The position numbers and the translations under genes are program-made. From Lewinellaceae bacterium (GTDB taxonomy: Bacteria; Bacteroidota; Bacteroidia; Chitinophagales; Saprospiraceae), in assembly GCA_020636105.1 (NCBI GenBank), contig JACJYL010000002.1:1888001-1952000 (forward strand): 64,000 nucleotides of DNA, in the 5' to 3' direction. Positions 34,954 through 45,086 of this stretch are shown in pieces; the stretch's first letter is position 1; every line of letters begins with the position of its first letter. The notes under the pieces are model-generated. The model made no database searches. It was not told where the DNA came from and saw nothing but the letters and a program-made list of their open reading frames with translations.

Positions 34954-36471
34954 TTACATACCAAATGCATAATAATACTCTCCCGGAACGTCCTCATAGA
35001 CACCTTCAAGCATTACGCCGCCTTTTTTATTTTCGAGTTTCTTTTCCAGTTCTTTTACGCTGGACACTTCATCTCCATCTACTTTGGTGATGATAAATCC
35101 TTCTCGGGCATCGGTATCTTTCCTGAGTTTTCCGGCAAATAACTTATTCACTTTCACGCCTCCTTTGATGTCGAGTTTTTTAGCCAGGGCACCATCGACG
35201 GTTTCCAGTTCAGCACCCAGGAGATTCACGGCTTCGCTTTTTTCTTTTGCTGCAAGCGCTGTGTTCCCTTGCCTGTTGTTGAGAATGACATCAATGACTT
35301 TCTCTTTCCCTTGTCGGTTGACGGTAAGGGTTACCTTTTCACCGGGTCTGTAGCGGGCCACCATGCCCTGGAGTTCAGGGGAGGAGTTAACTTCCATATC
35401 ATTCACCCTGGTGATGATGTCTCCGACCTTAATCCCGGCCGCACCGGCTGCGCTATTGTCCATCAGACTGTCAACAAGGATGCCCTGAAGGACGGGCAGA
35501 TCTTTTTCCCTGGCCAGGTTACCGTCAACGGAACGGATCATGATCCCGAGAACACCCCGCTGGACAACTCCGTATTTGATCAGGTCTTCCACCACTTTAT
35601 TCACAATATTGACCGGTACTGCAAACCCGTATCCGCTATAGGAACCGGTAGGACTTGCGATAGCGGTATTGATCCCGATCAGTCCGCCTTCAAGGTTGAC
35701 CAGCGCACCGCCACTGTTGCCCGGATTGATGGCCGCATCGGTCTGGATAAAATTCTCCACGGCGTATTGCTCCTTGAGAATATTGATGTTTCGCCCTTTG
35801 GCGCTAACAATACCGGCGGTAACGGTGGAGTTCAGACTAAAGGGGTTTCCCACAGCAAGTACCCACTCTCCTACCTTTACGGCATCAGAATTGGCAAAGG
35901 GAACGGGAACGAGTCCTTTTTCTTTAATGCGAATGAGGGCTAGATCTGTTGTGGGGTCCGTTCCGACCACCACCGCTTTGTAGGTGCGGTTATCGTGGAG
36001 GGTCACTTCGAGGTCATCGGCATCCGCCACCACGTGGTTATTGGTTACGATATAACCATCTTCACTGATAATGACCCCGGATCCGGTTCCCACTCTTGTA
36101 GGTGGATTTCCGGACCGGTTGTCAGGAGTGTTGCCACGGCTGCGCGGTCCAAAAAACTGGGGAAACTGATCTCCGAAAAAATCCCTGAATTGGTCGGGAA
36201 TGTTCCCTTCCTGACTACGACCGGCACTATAAATTTGGGTTGACTTTATATTGACGACCCCTTCCACGACCTTTCCTGCCGTTTGGGTGAAATCCAGGGG
36301 GACTAATTTGCTGTTTTCATCAAGAGTGTACAATGCACTTTGTGAGGGTGTTCCGGAAATGTGTTCGATCCTCACGGTGTTAGAGTTGCGGGTAACCAGG
36401 GAAAAAACACCCAGGGTTGCCATACTTACGATCAGTGCGATAATGCCTGAAAATACCAGATTCCGTTTCAT
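34954..36471 (-). CDS. Periplasmic HtrA/DegP-family serine protease with two PDZ domains
   Basis: A 505-residue protein with an N-terminal membrane anchor or signal (FSGIIALIVSMATLGVFSLV). The trypsin-like domain has H146 (TNNHVV), D176 (DLALI) and S253 (NPGNSGGALVN). Two PDZ domains follow (about 290-385 and 415-500), the first opening with the GILVDSLMDNSAAGAAGIKVGDIIT segment. It should degrade or chaperone misfolded envelope proteins. The insertion QFRDFFGDQFPQFFG before the catalytic core is the usual LA-loop region. The upstream region carries TGTCA-type inverted repeats that may be a stress-response site. No RseA/sigma-E partner is in the window. Confidence 0.94.
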   Translation of the reverse strand: MKRNLVFSGIIALIVSMATLGVFSLVTRNSNTVRIEHISGTPSQSALYTLDENSKLVPLDFTQTAGKVVEGVVNIKSTQIYSAGRSQEGNIPDQFRDFFGDQFPQFFGPRSRGNTPDNRSGNPPTRVGTGSGVIISEDGYIVTNNHVVADADDLEVTLHDNRTYKAVVVGTDPTTDLALIRIKEKGLVPVPFANSDAVKVGEWVLAVGNPFSLNSTVTAGIVSAKGRNINILKEQYAVENFIQTDAAINPGNSGGALVNLEGGLIGINTAIASPTGSYSGYGFAVPVNIVNKVVEDLIKYGVVQRGVLGIMIRSVDGNLAREKDLPVLQGILVDSLMDNSAAGAAGIKVGDIITRVNDMEVNSSPELQGMVARYRPGEKVTLTVNRQGKEKVIDVILNNRQGNTALAAKEKSEAVNLLGAELETVDGALAKKLDIKGGVKVNKLFAGKLRKDTDAREGFIITKVDGDEVSSVKELEKKLENKKGGVMLEGVYEDVPGEYYYAFGM

Positions 36472-36819
36472 GATAATAATAATTTTAGTGAAAAATTAAT
36501 CACCTTCCGGAAAGCCTGGCAGGGAAAGGCGTATGGCGTCTCTTCCCGCCGGTTTTCGGATCCCGGTGAGTTAAGAAATCTAATGATACAAGCAGGTTTT
36601 TGTTTTGTTTTTCCTTTTCAGGAATGGTCGACCTAAAAAAAAATTACAATAAAAATGCCATTCTTCAAAATCGTAAAAAATGTCATTAAAACACTTCCGG
36701 AAAACGTCAATTTGACACTAAGTTGTATAAATGACAAGGCTCAGCCCTGAATTTTAAAATATCTTTAACACTTGAGTGCCTTTTTGCCTGATTTTGGAGC
36801 GGTTCAGCATCGCGGCATG
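36472..36819. other. htrA upstream region between trehalase and htrA
   Basis: A 348-bp intergenic stretch containing the 3' end region of the trehalase operon and the presumed htrA promoter. The nested inverted repeats at 36681-36736 are its main structure. No terminator for the trehalase operon was recognised. Confidence 0.5.
36681..36736. promoter_or_regulatory. Nested TGTCA-type inverted repeats upstream of htrA
   Basis: TGTCATT (36681-36687) pairs with AATGACA (36730-36736), and inside them GTCAATTTGAC (36706-36716) is a second inverted repeat. They lie 210-265 bp upstream of htrA. A role in stress induction is a guess from context. Confidence 0.35.
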
Positions 36820-38274
36820 CTATGCAAGGAAAGCCCGCATGGCCAGGTAAACGCCATTTGTCCATCCGAAACCATCCTGTACGGGATACTCTCCTCCCCC
36901 GGCTTCCAGGCTGGCATCTACAACGTTGTATTTTTCCATCATTTTGCCGGTTTGCTTGAAAACCCTTTCATTTAGGGTGGTCCATCTTTCAGCAATCTCA
37001 ACGGCCAGTGCATCAAAACCGTATTGGTGCAGCCCCTTCACGGCCACCCACTGAAGGGGAGGCCATCCGTTGGGGGCATCCCACTGCTGACCGTTTTTTA
37101 CCAGGGTGGTTTGCAATCCGCCGGCTTTTAAAAATTCATTTTGAATGGTTTTGGCAACCACTGATGCCATATTAGGCTGGGCGATATTCAGAAATAAAGG
37201 AAACAGCATGGCCAGGGTTTTCTTTTTTGACAACTTTTTTTCTTCGATCAGGTAATCAAAATACCCTCCTGTTTCGGCGTCGAAAAATAAATCGTTTAAG
37301 TGTTTTTTCCGGCTTTCTGCCACTTTCTCAAAATGAGAGGCACGTGCGGTATCTTCCTTAAGAGCATACCCTTTTCTCAACATTGTTTCCGCAAAAAAAA
37401 GCAGGCTGTTGAGGTCAACAGGAATAATATTCGACGTTTTGATCGTCCTGAGATCAAAATCTTCCTGCATCCACCTGGAACTGAAATCCCATCCTGATTC
37501 ACAAGCTGCACGAATGTCCCTGGCCAGTCTTTCCGAAAACCCTTCCATTTCGGCATCCTCGATGTAAGATTCCTGTCGCGGCGCGGTACTACTATCCCAA
37601 TAACGCGAAAAGGCAAAACCGTTAATTTCCACGATCCGTTCCGGGTTGTCAACCGTCCAAAAATCGTATTCCTTCTGCAAAAATGGCAGGTAACGCAGGA
37701 TGATCTCCTGGCCTCGTATTCCGGCTAACAGGTCAACCATCAAAGCAAAAAAGGGCGGTTGGGATCGGGTCAGAAAATAAGTACGGTTACCATTGGGAAT
37801 AAAACCGATACGATCTACCAGGTAGGCAAAATTATCAACCATATTTTCCACCATATCTATCCTTCCCTGCTCGATGAGCCCCAGCATGGTAAAGTAACTG
37901 TCCCAGTAATAAATTTCCCGGAACCTCCCTCCCGGAACGATGTAGGACTTCGGCAAAGGAATAAGACTTCCCTTCTGATCGGGATCATCCGCAGGCCGGG
38001 TGAGGTGTGGCCATAAGCTTTTTATATGCTCCGACAGGTTCAGTTCCGTATTGCTTTTAAAAACCGTTTCAGATCGGGCCGGCAGATCAAAGTGATCCAA
38101 CACGAAGGTCTTTAAATCGAATCCCTCCTTGTTTTTACCGGCTTCGTAGTTCGCCAGAATTTCCCGGGGGGTACTCCTGGGATCCATATCCACAAAAGTC
38201 TTGCTGTCTTCAAAAATACCGCTCGTCTGAACGGCTATGAATAATTCGCCAAAAAGTATGTCGTAGGGTTGCAT
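36820..38274 (-). CDS. treF: GH37 trehalase, cytoplasmic type
   Basis: A 484-residue alpha,alpha-trehalase that splits trehalose into two glucose. Signature 1 PGGRFREIYYWDSYF spans 114-128, signature 2 QWDAPNGWPP 397-406. The catalytic acid matches D263 in ESGWDFSSRW and the base E462 in GGGEYPVQDGFGWTNG, by alignment to the family pattern. No signal peptide is present, so it should act in the cytoplasm on imported trehalose. It lies 21 bp after the MFS permease gene and is the last gene of the ASPIC2-ASPIC1-GH65-MFS-trehalase transcription unit. Confidence 0.93.
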   Translation of the reverse strand: MQPYDILFGELFIAVQTSGIFEDSKTFVDMDPRSTPREILANYEAGKNKEGFDLKTFVLDHFDLPARSETVFKSNTELNLSEHIKSLWPHLTRPADDPDQKGSLIPLPKSYIVPGGRFREIYYWDSYFTMLGLIEQGRIDMVENMVDNFAYLVDRIGFIPNGNRTYFLTRSQPPFFALMVDLLAGIRGQEIILRYLPFLQKEYDFWTVDNPERIVEINGFAFSRYWDSSTAPRQESYIEDAEMEGFSERLARDIRAACESGWDFSSRWMQEDFDLRTIKTSNIIPVDLNSLLFFAETMLRKGYALKEDTARASHFEKVAESRKKHLNDLFFDAETGGYFDYLIEEKKLSKKKTLAMLFPLFLNIAQPNMASVVAKTIQNEFLKAGGLQTTLVKNGQQWDAPNGWPPLQWVAVKGLHQYGFDALAVEIAERWTTLNERVFKQTGKMMEKYNVVDASLEAGGGEYPVQDGFGWTNGVYLAMRAFLA

Positions 38275-38295
38275 CTGGAAATGATAAATTTTAAA

Positions 38296-39537
38296 TTATA
38301 CCCCGGCCTGTTTTTGTTTTAAAAACAGCCGGTTCAAAATAAAAAGCGCCGCCGCCAAAAGTGTTATCGGCAACAGGGCAAGGTAGAAGGCCATGGCTCC
38401 GTCAAAATACTCGAACAAATGGCCGGTGATCATAGATCCGATAGTACCTCCCAATGCCGAAAAAACAACGATCAGCCCCGACATGGAACTGTGCAGGTAT
38501 TTCGGAATGGCCGTCAGGATCACTGAATTGATCGTTGGATAAATGGGTGCCAGGAAAATGCCCATCAAAGGAAAAAGGTAAACGATCAGGGGAGCATTAA
38601 ACCAATTGATGTCAGAAGAAATCTCAGCTGCATTGGCCAGGGGAAGGTTGATAATGATGCAGATGGCAAGCAATCCCAGGCATATCAACAAGAAGGGGAG
38701 CCACTTCATTTTTTTTAGCACAAAACCCGCTGCGATCCTCCCCAGTGCAAAAGCCCCCGCCAGGATGGATGCTGCCTGGATACCCATTGAAGCCGGTACA
38801 CTAAGCACGCTCTCATAAAAGGTAGGCATCCATGTCTGGAAGCTTTGTTCGATAAGCACAAAAAGGAAGGCGCTCATGATGAAGATCAGTATCAGAGGTT
38901 TTGCCATCAATTTGATCATATCCAAAAAGTCTTCTGAAAGGGCATTGCCTTCCTTGTGGGCTTTGGACTCATCGAGAGGCGAAAACCATAACAGAACAAG
39001 CGCCAATACCGAAAATCCACCCAAAAGCCAATATACATTGAGCCATTCCGTAGATTTTGGATTGTTGTCATCAATAAAAAAACTGATGATCAGGTTGCCT
39101 GCCAACACCCCAACCATGAAAAACCCTTCGATCCAGCTCATAAAACTGCGGTGTTCCCGCTCGGAATCGGTCACCAGGCCAATGGTCGCAAATACGCCGA
39201 TCTTTATTATGGCAAAGGCTACCCCAGTGGTGGCAAAGAGCAGTTTAAAATGCCAGAATTCTGCCTTTATCAACGGCATACAGAAACAGGCAATCGCCAC
39301 GGCAGCCAAACCGATACTCATTCCTTTCCTGATGCCCAACTTGGGCAGAAAAGAGGCTACAAAAAAAGAAGCCAGGGCTATGGGAATATCTTTGAATCCC
39401 TCCAGTATGGAAACGTCAGCTTTGGAAATATCCAGGTTGCGTTGTAATTGAAGGATCACTGCGCCTACGCTGTTCAAAAGAATCGCAAAAACGAAGTAGT
39501 TGATGAATAGAGAAATTTTGATCAGGATGTTCTTCAT
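38296..39537 (-). CDS. MFS permease, probable sugar importer
   Basis: A 413-residue inner-membrane carrier with 12 predicted helices; the loop 2-3 motif is KLGIRKG. A cytoplasmic central loop contains the charged DESKAHKEGNALSEDFLDMIKL segment. Its position between the GH65 enzyme (42 bp upstream) and the trehalase (21 bp downstream) suggests import of trehalose or another glucose disaccharide. Specificity cannot be read from sequence. Confidence 0.88.
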   Translation of the reverse strand: MKNILIKISLFINYFVFAILLNSVGAVILQLQRNLDISKADVSILEGFKDIPIALASFFVASFLPKLGIRKGMSIGLAAVAIACFCMPLIKAEFWHFKLLFATTGVAFAIIKIGVFATIGLVTDSEREHRSFMSWIEGFFMVGVLAGNLIISFFIDDNNPKSTEWLNVYWLLGGFSVLALVLLWFSPLDESKAHKEGNALSEDFLDMIKLMAKPLILIFIMSAFLFVLIEQSFQTWMPTFYESVLSVPASMGIQAASILAGAFALGRIAAGFVLKKMKWLPFLLICLGLLAICIIINLPLANAAEISSDINWFNAPLIVYLFPLMGIFLAPIYPTINSVILTAIPKYLHSSMSGLIVVFSALGGTIGSMITGHLFEYFDGAMAFYLALLPITLLAAALFILNRLFLKQKQAGV

Positions 39538-39579
39538 GGTTCAATTTTATCAGGTGTCAAAGTTGGTTTCAGTTAAAAA

Positions 39580-41613
39580 TCATTTATTTTCGATCACGAT
39601 CTCCCTATCCTCAATACCTACGCCTCTTATAATGAGTTTCTTCCAGGATGCCGGCAATTTATAATTGGTTTGGGTGATGCCGTCGTCCGTGATCTGCAAC
39701 CCTCCAAAGCCGGCCATGACTGCCTGTAACATTCCCCCGGCTCCCGTGGCAAAATAAGGATTGGTTCCGCCTGCCGTTTCCGAAATGACCCCGAAAGGCG
39801 GCACTTCGTTGGGTTTATAACTTCCTGAAAACACAGCAGCTGCTTTTTCCGGGTCACCCAATCTTTGGTACAATATGGCAAGAATAGCTGAGCCCATAGC
39901 GGGACCGTCGGGTGCCATACGCGTGGCGTAATAGTCAAGGTCTTTTTTGATCTGCTTTTTATCAGTGACGACTTCCAGCGGGTAAGCCAGGAGATTGACA
40001 TCCGCCTGTTTGATCATCACGCCGTCATAAGTGGCATTTTCACGGGTGGTTCCGTCGGGGAATTTGAGAATGGGAATATTATTAGCCACCAGCATCCAGT
40101 CGGGATCGGGTTCCATACCCAGTTCGCGGGCTGCCTGTGTGGCATAATTCAGAACGGTGATGGCCATCCCGTTGGTAAAAGCATTATTGTCAATATTCTC
40201 CTGCCACTCGTTGGCACCGATTACATTTTTTATATCGTAATGCCCCGGACCGTTGCGCTCCACCCGGCTCGCCCAGAATTTGGCGACATTTTCAAGGATC
40301 GGCCAACCTCGGGTGCGCAACCACTCCTTATCGCCTGTCACCTGGTAATATTTCCATGCGGCCCAACCGATACATCCCGTGATATGATGCTGAAATGGCC
40401 CGGTTATCGCCCAAACAGGAGTGACTTCAGAACCGTCGGCGGCGGATTCCCATGGAAACATTACCCCCTCGTATCCGTGTGAAAAGGCATTTTGCCGGGC
40501 AGCTTCCAGTCGTTCAAAACGGTATTCCAGAAATGACCTGGCCATTTCCGGTTGCAACATCAGTATCGGAGGATACATCCAGAGTTCCGTATCCCAAAAT
40601 ACATGGCCGTTATACCCCAAACCGGACAATCCCATGGGAGAAAGGGAATAAGCGGTGCCTTTCCTGGCAAAGGAGTATAAATGATACAATGCAAAGCGAA
40701 TATCGCGGGTTACATCATCATTTCCGACCACCTCAATATCGCCGGTATCCCAAAGTTTCTGCCATGCTTTTTGATGGAACTCCAATAGTTTTTTGCGACC
40801 TTCCAGTTTGGCGAAGACGGTCAACCGTTCTGCTTCATTATGCGGATCCTCGTATTGCTCCGAAGAAGTCGTTGAAGCCACAATACTAAACGTATAGGTC
40901 TCCCCGGCTTTGATTTTTTTGGTAAATTTCATGAGATGCCGGTTATAATCCCAATCCTCATGAAGGAGTACCGGCTCTTCCCCGTGGGGTTCCTCAAAAA
41001 TGAAACTGTTGCTGGCCGCCACCTTCAATTTCCCGGAAGGGCTATTGGCCACCGAGGTCATCAGAGGGATCTTAACATGGGGCCTGTCGATCTCTGCAAA
41101 ATAATTCCGGACATCACTGAGATGATCCGGCGCTACGATGATGGAAGAAGGCGTAATTACAATATCCTCGTGGGCCGTTATTTTTATGACCATAAGTGCG
41201 GTATAAGGCAAATGCCGCAGGGACATCATATTGCTCTGCACAGACGCCTTTTCTCCAAAATCAAAAGTGGTCACAAATTCGGCCGTTTTCATATGGAGCA
41301 CCTGCCTGAAATTACTGATGTTCGACCGGTTGATCATTGTCCCGTCGATGATCAGGTCGGCATTCAGGTGATTGAAGGATTTCAAAATATTGGAAACCCT
41401 TCCTCTTTGGTAATAATCATAAGCTCCGTTTAAAACAACATCCTTTACCTTCAAAGGATCGGCAGCCGATACGATACCCACGATCCCGTTGGCCATGGTC
41501 ACTCCGTAATAATTATTGGGATCGATATTTTCAGCCTCCACTTCCCAGGTGGACTGGGCATTCAGGATGGAAAAACCAATAACAGAAACCAGCAATGCGA
41601 GAATATTTTTCAT
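39580..41613 (-). CDS. Secreted GH65 glycoside hydrolase (alpha-glucoside hydrolase-like)
   Basis: A 677-residue protein of glycoside hydrolase family 65 with a signal peptide (1-19). The general acid is E469 in NVIGANEWQENIDNN, matching the phosphorylase motif with D-E-Y changed to N-E-W. A second carboxylate, E612 in ISETAGGTNPYF, falls where phosphorylases bind phosphate. That and the export signal favour a hydrolase (as described for periplasmic GH65 alpha-1,2-glucosidases and acid trehalases) over a phosphorylase; this last step is inference. The aromatic WDTELWMYPP element is also present. It follows the ASPIC1 lipoprotein by 48 bp and precedes the MFS permease by 42 bp. Likely substrates are trehalose, kojibiose or nigerose. 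Confidence 0.88.
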   Translation of the reverse strand: MKNILALLVSVIGFSILNAQSTWEVEAENIDPNNYYGVTMANGIVGIVSAADPLKVKDVVLNGAYDYYQRGRVSNILKSFNHLNADLIIDGTMINRSNISNFRQVLHMKTAEFVTTFDFGEKASVQSNMMSLRHLPYTALMVIKITAHEDIVITPSSIIVAPDHLSDVRNYFAEIDRPHVKIPLMTSVANSPSGKLKVAASNSFIFEEPHGEEPVLLHEDWDYNRHLMKFTKKIKAGETYTFSIVASTTSSEQYEDPHNEAERLTVFAKLEGRKKLLEFHQKAWQKLWDTGDIEVVGNDDVTRDIRFALYHLYSFARKGTAYSLSPMGLSGLGYNGHVFWDTELWMYPPILMLQPEMARSFLEYRFERLEAARQNAFSHGYEGVMFPWESAADGSEVTPVWAITGPFQHHITGCIGWAAWKYYQVTGDKEWLRTRGWPILENVAKFWASRVERNGPGHYDIKNVIGANEWQENIDNNAFTNGMAITVLNYATQAARELGMEPDPDWMLVANNIPILKFPDGTTRENATYDGVMIKQADVNLLAYPLEVVTDKKQIKKDLDYYATRMAPDGPAMGSAILAILYQRLGDPEKAAAVFSGSYKPNEVPPFGVISETAGGTNPYFATGAGGMLQAVMAGFGGLQITDDGITQTNYKLPASWKKLIIRGVGIEDREIVIENK

Positions 41614-41661
41614 AAAGTATTAATTTTGTGTCAAAATGGATCACGTCCAAAAACAATCAAA

Positions 41662-44600
41662 TTAGTTCCCCAAAACGGGTTTTCCTTTAAAACTTACCAC
41701 CTTTAGAGATTCATTATTCCTGGCGATTATCCAATATTCCCGGCCGCCGACCATGATCTTACGGATGTTTTTTACCTGACCGCCGACCACTTCGCCGCCG
41801 GGTTGGGTTACCTCGAAATTCCCCGATCCCTTATTGATCAGGAGGGTACCATAATTGGCATCATACATCCCCATCATGATATTGGCGTCAAAATAATTTC
41901 CCATCATGATAAAATCGGGCAGGTCGTCACCGTTTGCATTTATAGGCATAGCCGCGTAGAACGGACTTTGCTGGGCTCCTATTTCCAGGGCACGGGCCTC
42001 GAAATTACCTTTGCCGTCATTGATCATCACCATGCTCCTGAATTGATCCGCTTCAAAATAATGCCCCAGTTTTTCCGCCGGAAAAATTTCAGTAAAAGCG
42101 GCCTCGGCAAAGTCCCCGGCGTATACAAATTTCTTTTTGACAAAAGGCAACTGCCCCTGCAGCTCCTTTTTGTTATGAAAAGGAATTTCCTTGCCTTTGA
42201 CATAATAACTCAACACCTGCTCTTTGGTCCCGTTATCATCAAAGTCGGCATAATACATTCTCATGGGTTTCTCAAGGCTTACGGACATTCGGGTATTAAG
42301 GCCCTGATTACCTGCCAGCAGATCCATATCTCCGTCATTATCAATATCGCATGGTAAGACAAAATTCCACCAGCCTCTTTCCGGGCAGAGGGTCTTTAGG
42401 GTGAAGCGGTCGCCGTCCAGCATTAGGGCTTTGATGCCATCCCATTCCAGGGCGAGCAAAATGTCCTCGTCGCCGTCCTTATCGATATCTGCCCTGGAGC
42501 TACCTTTTACAAACCCCAGCAAACCTTCCTCCGGAAGCCACTTGCCGGTGGCATCCAGGAATTTCCCTGTACCGTCGTTGACCAAAAAATAAGACTTGGG
42601 TATTTCACCATAGGCCCAGGGTTCGGCCCGGGCTCCGATGAACACATCGGGGAAACCATCACCGGAAAAGTCGAATACCTCCAATCCACCTGAGGTGACA
42701 AATACTCCCGGGAATGCATCAGCCTTACGCGACAGGTTTCCGGAACCGTCGTTCAGGTAAAGTAAAGGGGCATTGAACTCACTATTCCCACGAAATTCAT
42801 TGCCTCCCGTTGCGATGACCAGGTCATTGGCCCCGTCATTATTCACATCCAAGATCATGGCCCGAACATCTTCATAGGTACTATCTTCCCTCATCTCGCT
42901 ATTCTGTACCCGTTCAAAAGTCCCGTCATTTTTTTGAAAAAAGAGGGCGTTCACCCCCCATTTGGCCGCTCCAACAAAAATATCTTCCAGTCCGTCCCCG
43001 TTCAGGTCACCCACTGCAAGAGCCGGTCCGTCGGAGGAGGTGGAAAACGGAATGAGGGCTTCCCTGTCAAATTCCACAAAAGGATTTTCTTCATGAACAT
43101 AATCCACCCCCAATGCTTTTTCTTCACCGGCCCATTGGTATTCAAAAGATTTATGAATACGATTATAATCAAATACCGGCAGACCGGGTGCCTGAGTGAT
43201 ATAAATTTCAGATCCGCTGACGTCGGTCAGGGTGGTAAAAGTATTGTCCGGCCAAATGACGGTTATGGAATCAACGGTATTCTGGGTTTTGGAAATCACC
43301 AACGGTCCGATTCTGGAAGACTGGAATCCCCGTATCTGAAAATTTTCCATATACTGAAGGGCGCCGGACTGATAAACGAGGATTTTGGCCCCAATGGCAT
43401 CCCTGTTCATCCCATAGGAAGAAAGATGAACCTTCAGCGATTTTCCGGCCGGTTCTTTTACGAGATTCTCATATAAAAATGCCGGGTCATCAATATTATT
43501 CGTAACGATATCGAGATCCCCGTCATGGTCAAAATCCGCAAATGCTGCGCTGTTGGAATAACTGACTTTATTGTTCAGTATCCTGGATTCGGCGTCTTCA
43601 AAATGGAGAGAAGGCGAACCGATGTAAAATTTATTCAGGATCTTAATTTCAGGAATCTTATTGATCACGCTGAGATCCGTATCTTCCAAATGGTCAAACT
43701 GTATCTTGAACTTGACCTCACTGCCGGCCTCAAAGTTGATGTAATCGATATCGTTCATCCGCTTTGGAATGCCATTGCTGATAAAGAGATCTTTTTGTCC
43801 GTCGAGATCCATATCCATCAACAAAGGAGACCACGACCAATCGGTTGCAAAAACACCGCTGTACCGACCTATTTCACTAAAGACATTATTACCGTTATTG
43901 AGTTGAAGGGCATTTTGGGCAAACTGGTGATTGTATCCGTAGTTGAGTTTAAACCGGAAAATATCCAGGGCCTCCTCCCCTTCCGAACGTTTCAAAATAA
44001 CCGGGTCTTCCGGCAACATATCAAGAGAAAAAATGTCGGGATAACAATCGTTGTTTATATCGGCCATGTCCACGCCCATGGTAAATTTGCTGGTATGCCG
44101 GATCTGGCTGTTAAGCTCTTCCCTGAATGTCCCATCCTTCTGATTGATATACAGGTAATCATTTTCGTGGAAGTCATTCCCGACATAAATATCCGGGTAC
44201 CCATCGAGGTTGACGTCTCCGAAGGCCAGTCCCAGTCCGTACCCGATGACGGTGCTTTGTATCCCGGCTTTCACCGTAACATCGGTAAAATGCCCTCCAT
44301 CATTTCTGAACAACTTATCTCCGGAAACCGAATCTACGGTATTGAGGAACCGTTCCCGCGGCCCGAAAGTACCGTTTTGATGTACGCTATGGTTGAGCAG
44401 GTACATGTCGAGGTCGCCATCCAGGTCGTAATCAAAAAATCCGGCATGGGTACTGAACCCTTTAAAATCGAGCCCGTACTTTGCAGCGGACTCTGCATAT
44501 TGAGGAATCCCGTTTGCATCAATACCAGTACAAATAAAAAGTTTGTTATTGTTGTCCAGTATCCTGTATTTTCCCACCTGGCACAGGTAAATATCCAGCA

Positions 44601-45075
44601 GTCCATCTCCGTTTATATCGACTACGGAAGCGCCGGTTGACCAACCATTTGGTCCACCATCCATATCGGTCAGGTCGCTGATATCTTTAAATTTCAGTCC
44701 TCCCTGGTTGAGGAACATCTTTTCTTTCCCGAGGTTGGAAGTGAAGTAAATATCCGGCAAAGAGTCATTATTAAAATCAGCCACCGCTATTCCCCCTCCG
44801 TTGTAATAATATAAGTAATTAAAAATATTGAGTTCCAGTTCCACGGGAAGGGCATTGACAAAATCAAGACCGGTGGTTTCCGTTGATCTTAATTCAAATA
44901 AGTAATCCGGGGGTTCAGGTTGCCTCTTGTTACAGGAAGATAATCCCAAAGCCATACCCGTTACAAAAAGCAACACACCGGGCAATGATCCTTTATCCCA
45001 TAAAGGCCTGCCGGTCAAAGAGAGCGAAAGAAGGTTTGTCAGCACGTTCTTTACACCCATAAGTTTAAGATCCAT
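41662..45075 (-). CDS. ASPIC/UnbV-VCBS repeat lipoprotein 1
   Basis: A 1137-residue exported lipoprotein; the lipobox is LGLSSC with C48, so the true start may be the first or sixth codon. The body is an FG-GAP/VCBS beta-propeller with many DxDxDG-type calcium loops (for example DFNNDSLPDIYF, DINGDGLLDIYL, DYDLDGDLDMYL). An ASPIC/UnbV domain (about 545-615) has RDAIGAKILVYQSG, RGFQSSRIGPL and ITVIWPDN. A second propeller follows from about 680. Such proteins regularly accompany SusC/SusD pairs; their exact role, perhaps surface glycan binding, is not established. It is 11 bp after its paralogue ASPIC2. Confidence 0.9.
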   Translation of the reverse strand: MDLKLMGVKNVLTNLLSLSLTGRPLWDKGSLPGVLLFVTGMALGLSSCNKRQPEPPDYLFELRSTETTGLDFVNALPVELELNIFNYLYYYNGGGIAVADFNNDSLPDIYFTSNLGKEKMFLNQGGLKFKDISDLTDMDGGPNGWSTGASVVDINGDGLLDIYLCQVGKYRILDNNNKLFICTGIDANGIPQYAESAAKYGLDFKGFSTHAGFFDYDLDGDLDMYLLNHSVHQNGTFGPRERFLNTVDSVSGDKLFRNDGGHFTDVTVKAGIQSTVIGYGLGLAFGDVNLDGYPDIYVGNDFHENDYLYINQKDGTFREELNSQIRHTSKFTMGVDMADINNDCYPDIFSLDMLPEDPVILKRSEGEEALDIFRFKLNYGYNHQFAQNALQLNNGNNVFSEIGRYSGVFATDWSWSPLLMDMDLDGQKDLFISNGIPKRMNDIDYINFEAGSEVKFKIQFDHLEDTDLSVINKIPEIKILNKFYIGSPSLHFEDAESRILNNKVSYSNSAAFADFDHDGDLDIVTNNIDDPAFLYENLVKEPAGKSLKVHLSSYGMNRDAIGAKILVYQSGALQYMENFQIRGFQSSRIGPLVISKTQNTVDSITVIWPDNTFTTLTDVSGSEIYITQAPGLPVFDYNRIHKSFEYQWAGEEKALGVDYVHEENPFVEFDREALIPFSTSSDGPALAVGDLNGDGLEDIFVGAAKWGVNALFFQKNDGTFERVQNSEMREDSTYEDVRAMILDVNNDGANDLVIATGGNEFRGNSEFNAPLLYLNDGSGNLSRKADAFPGVFVTSGGLEVFDFSGDGFPDVFIGARAEPWAYGEIPKSYFLVNDGTGKFLDATGKWLPEEGLLGFVKGSSRADIDKDGDEDILLALEWDGIKALMLDGDRFTLKTLCPERGWWNFVLPCDIDNDGDMDLLAGNQGLNTRMSVSLEKPMRMYYADFDDNGTKEQVLSYYVKGKEIPFHNKKELQGQLPFVKKKFVYAGDFAEAAFTEIFPAEKLGHYFEADQFRSMVMINDGKGNFEARALEIGAQQSPFYAAMPINANGDDLPDFIMMGNYFDANIMMGMYDANYGTLLINKGSGNFEVTQPGGEVVGGQVKNIRKIMVGGREYWIIARNNESLKVVSFKGKPVLGN

Positions 45076-45086
45076 ACCTTTTTCTT

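Noticed and set aside
39580..41613. GH65 enzyme as a maltose/trehalose phosphorylase
   Set aside because: A signal peptide and a carboxylate in the expected phosphate site argue for a hydrolase; the phosphorylase alternative stays open but is less likely.
43525..44640. A 371-codon plus-strand open frame
   Set aside because: Antisense of the ASPIC/VCBS lipoprotein 1; the minus-strand frame carries clear repeats and the ASPIC domain.
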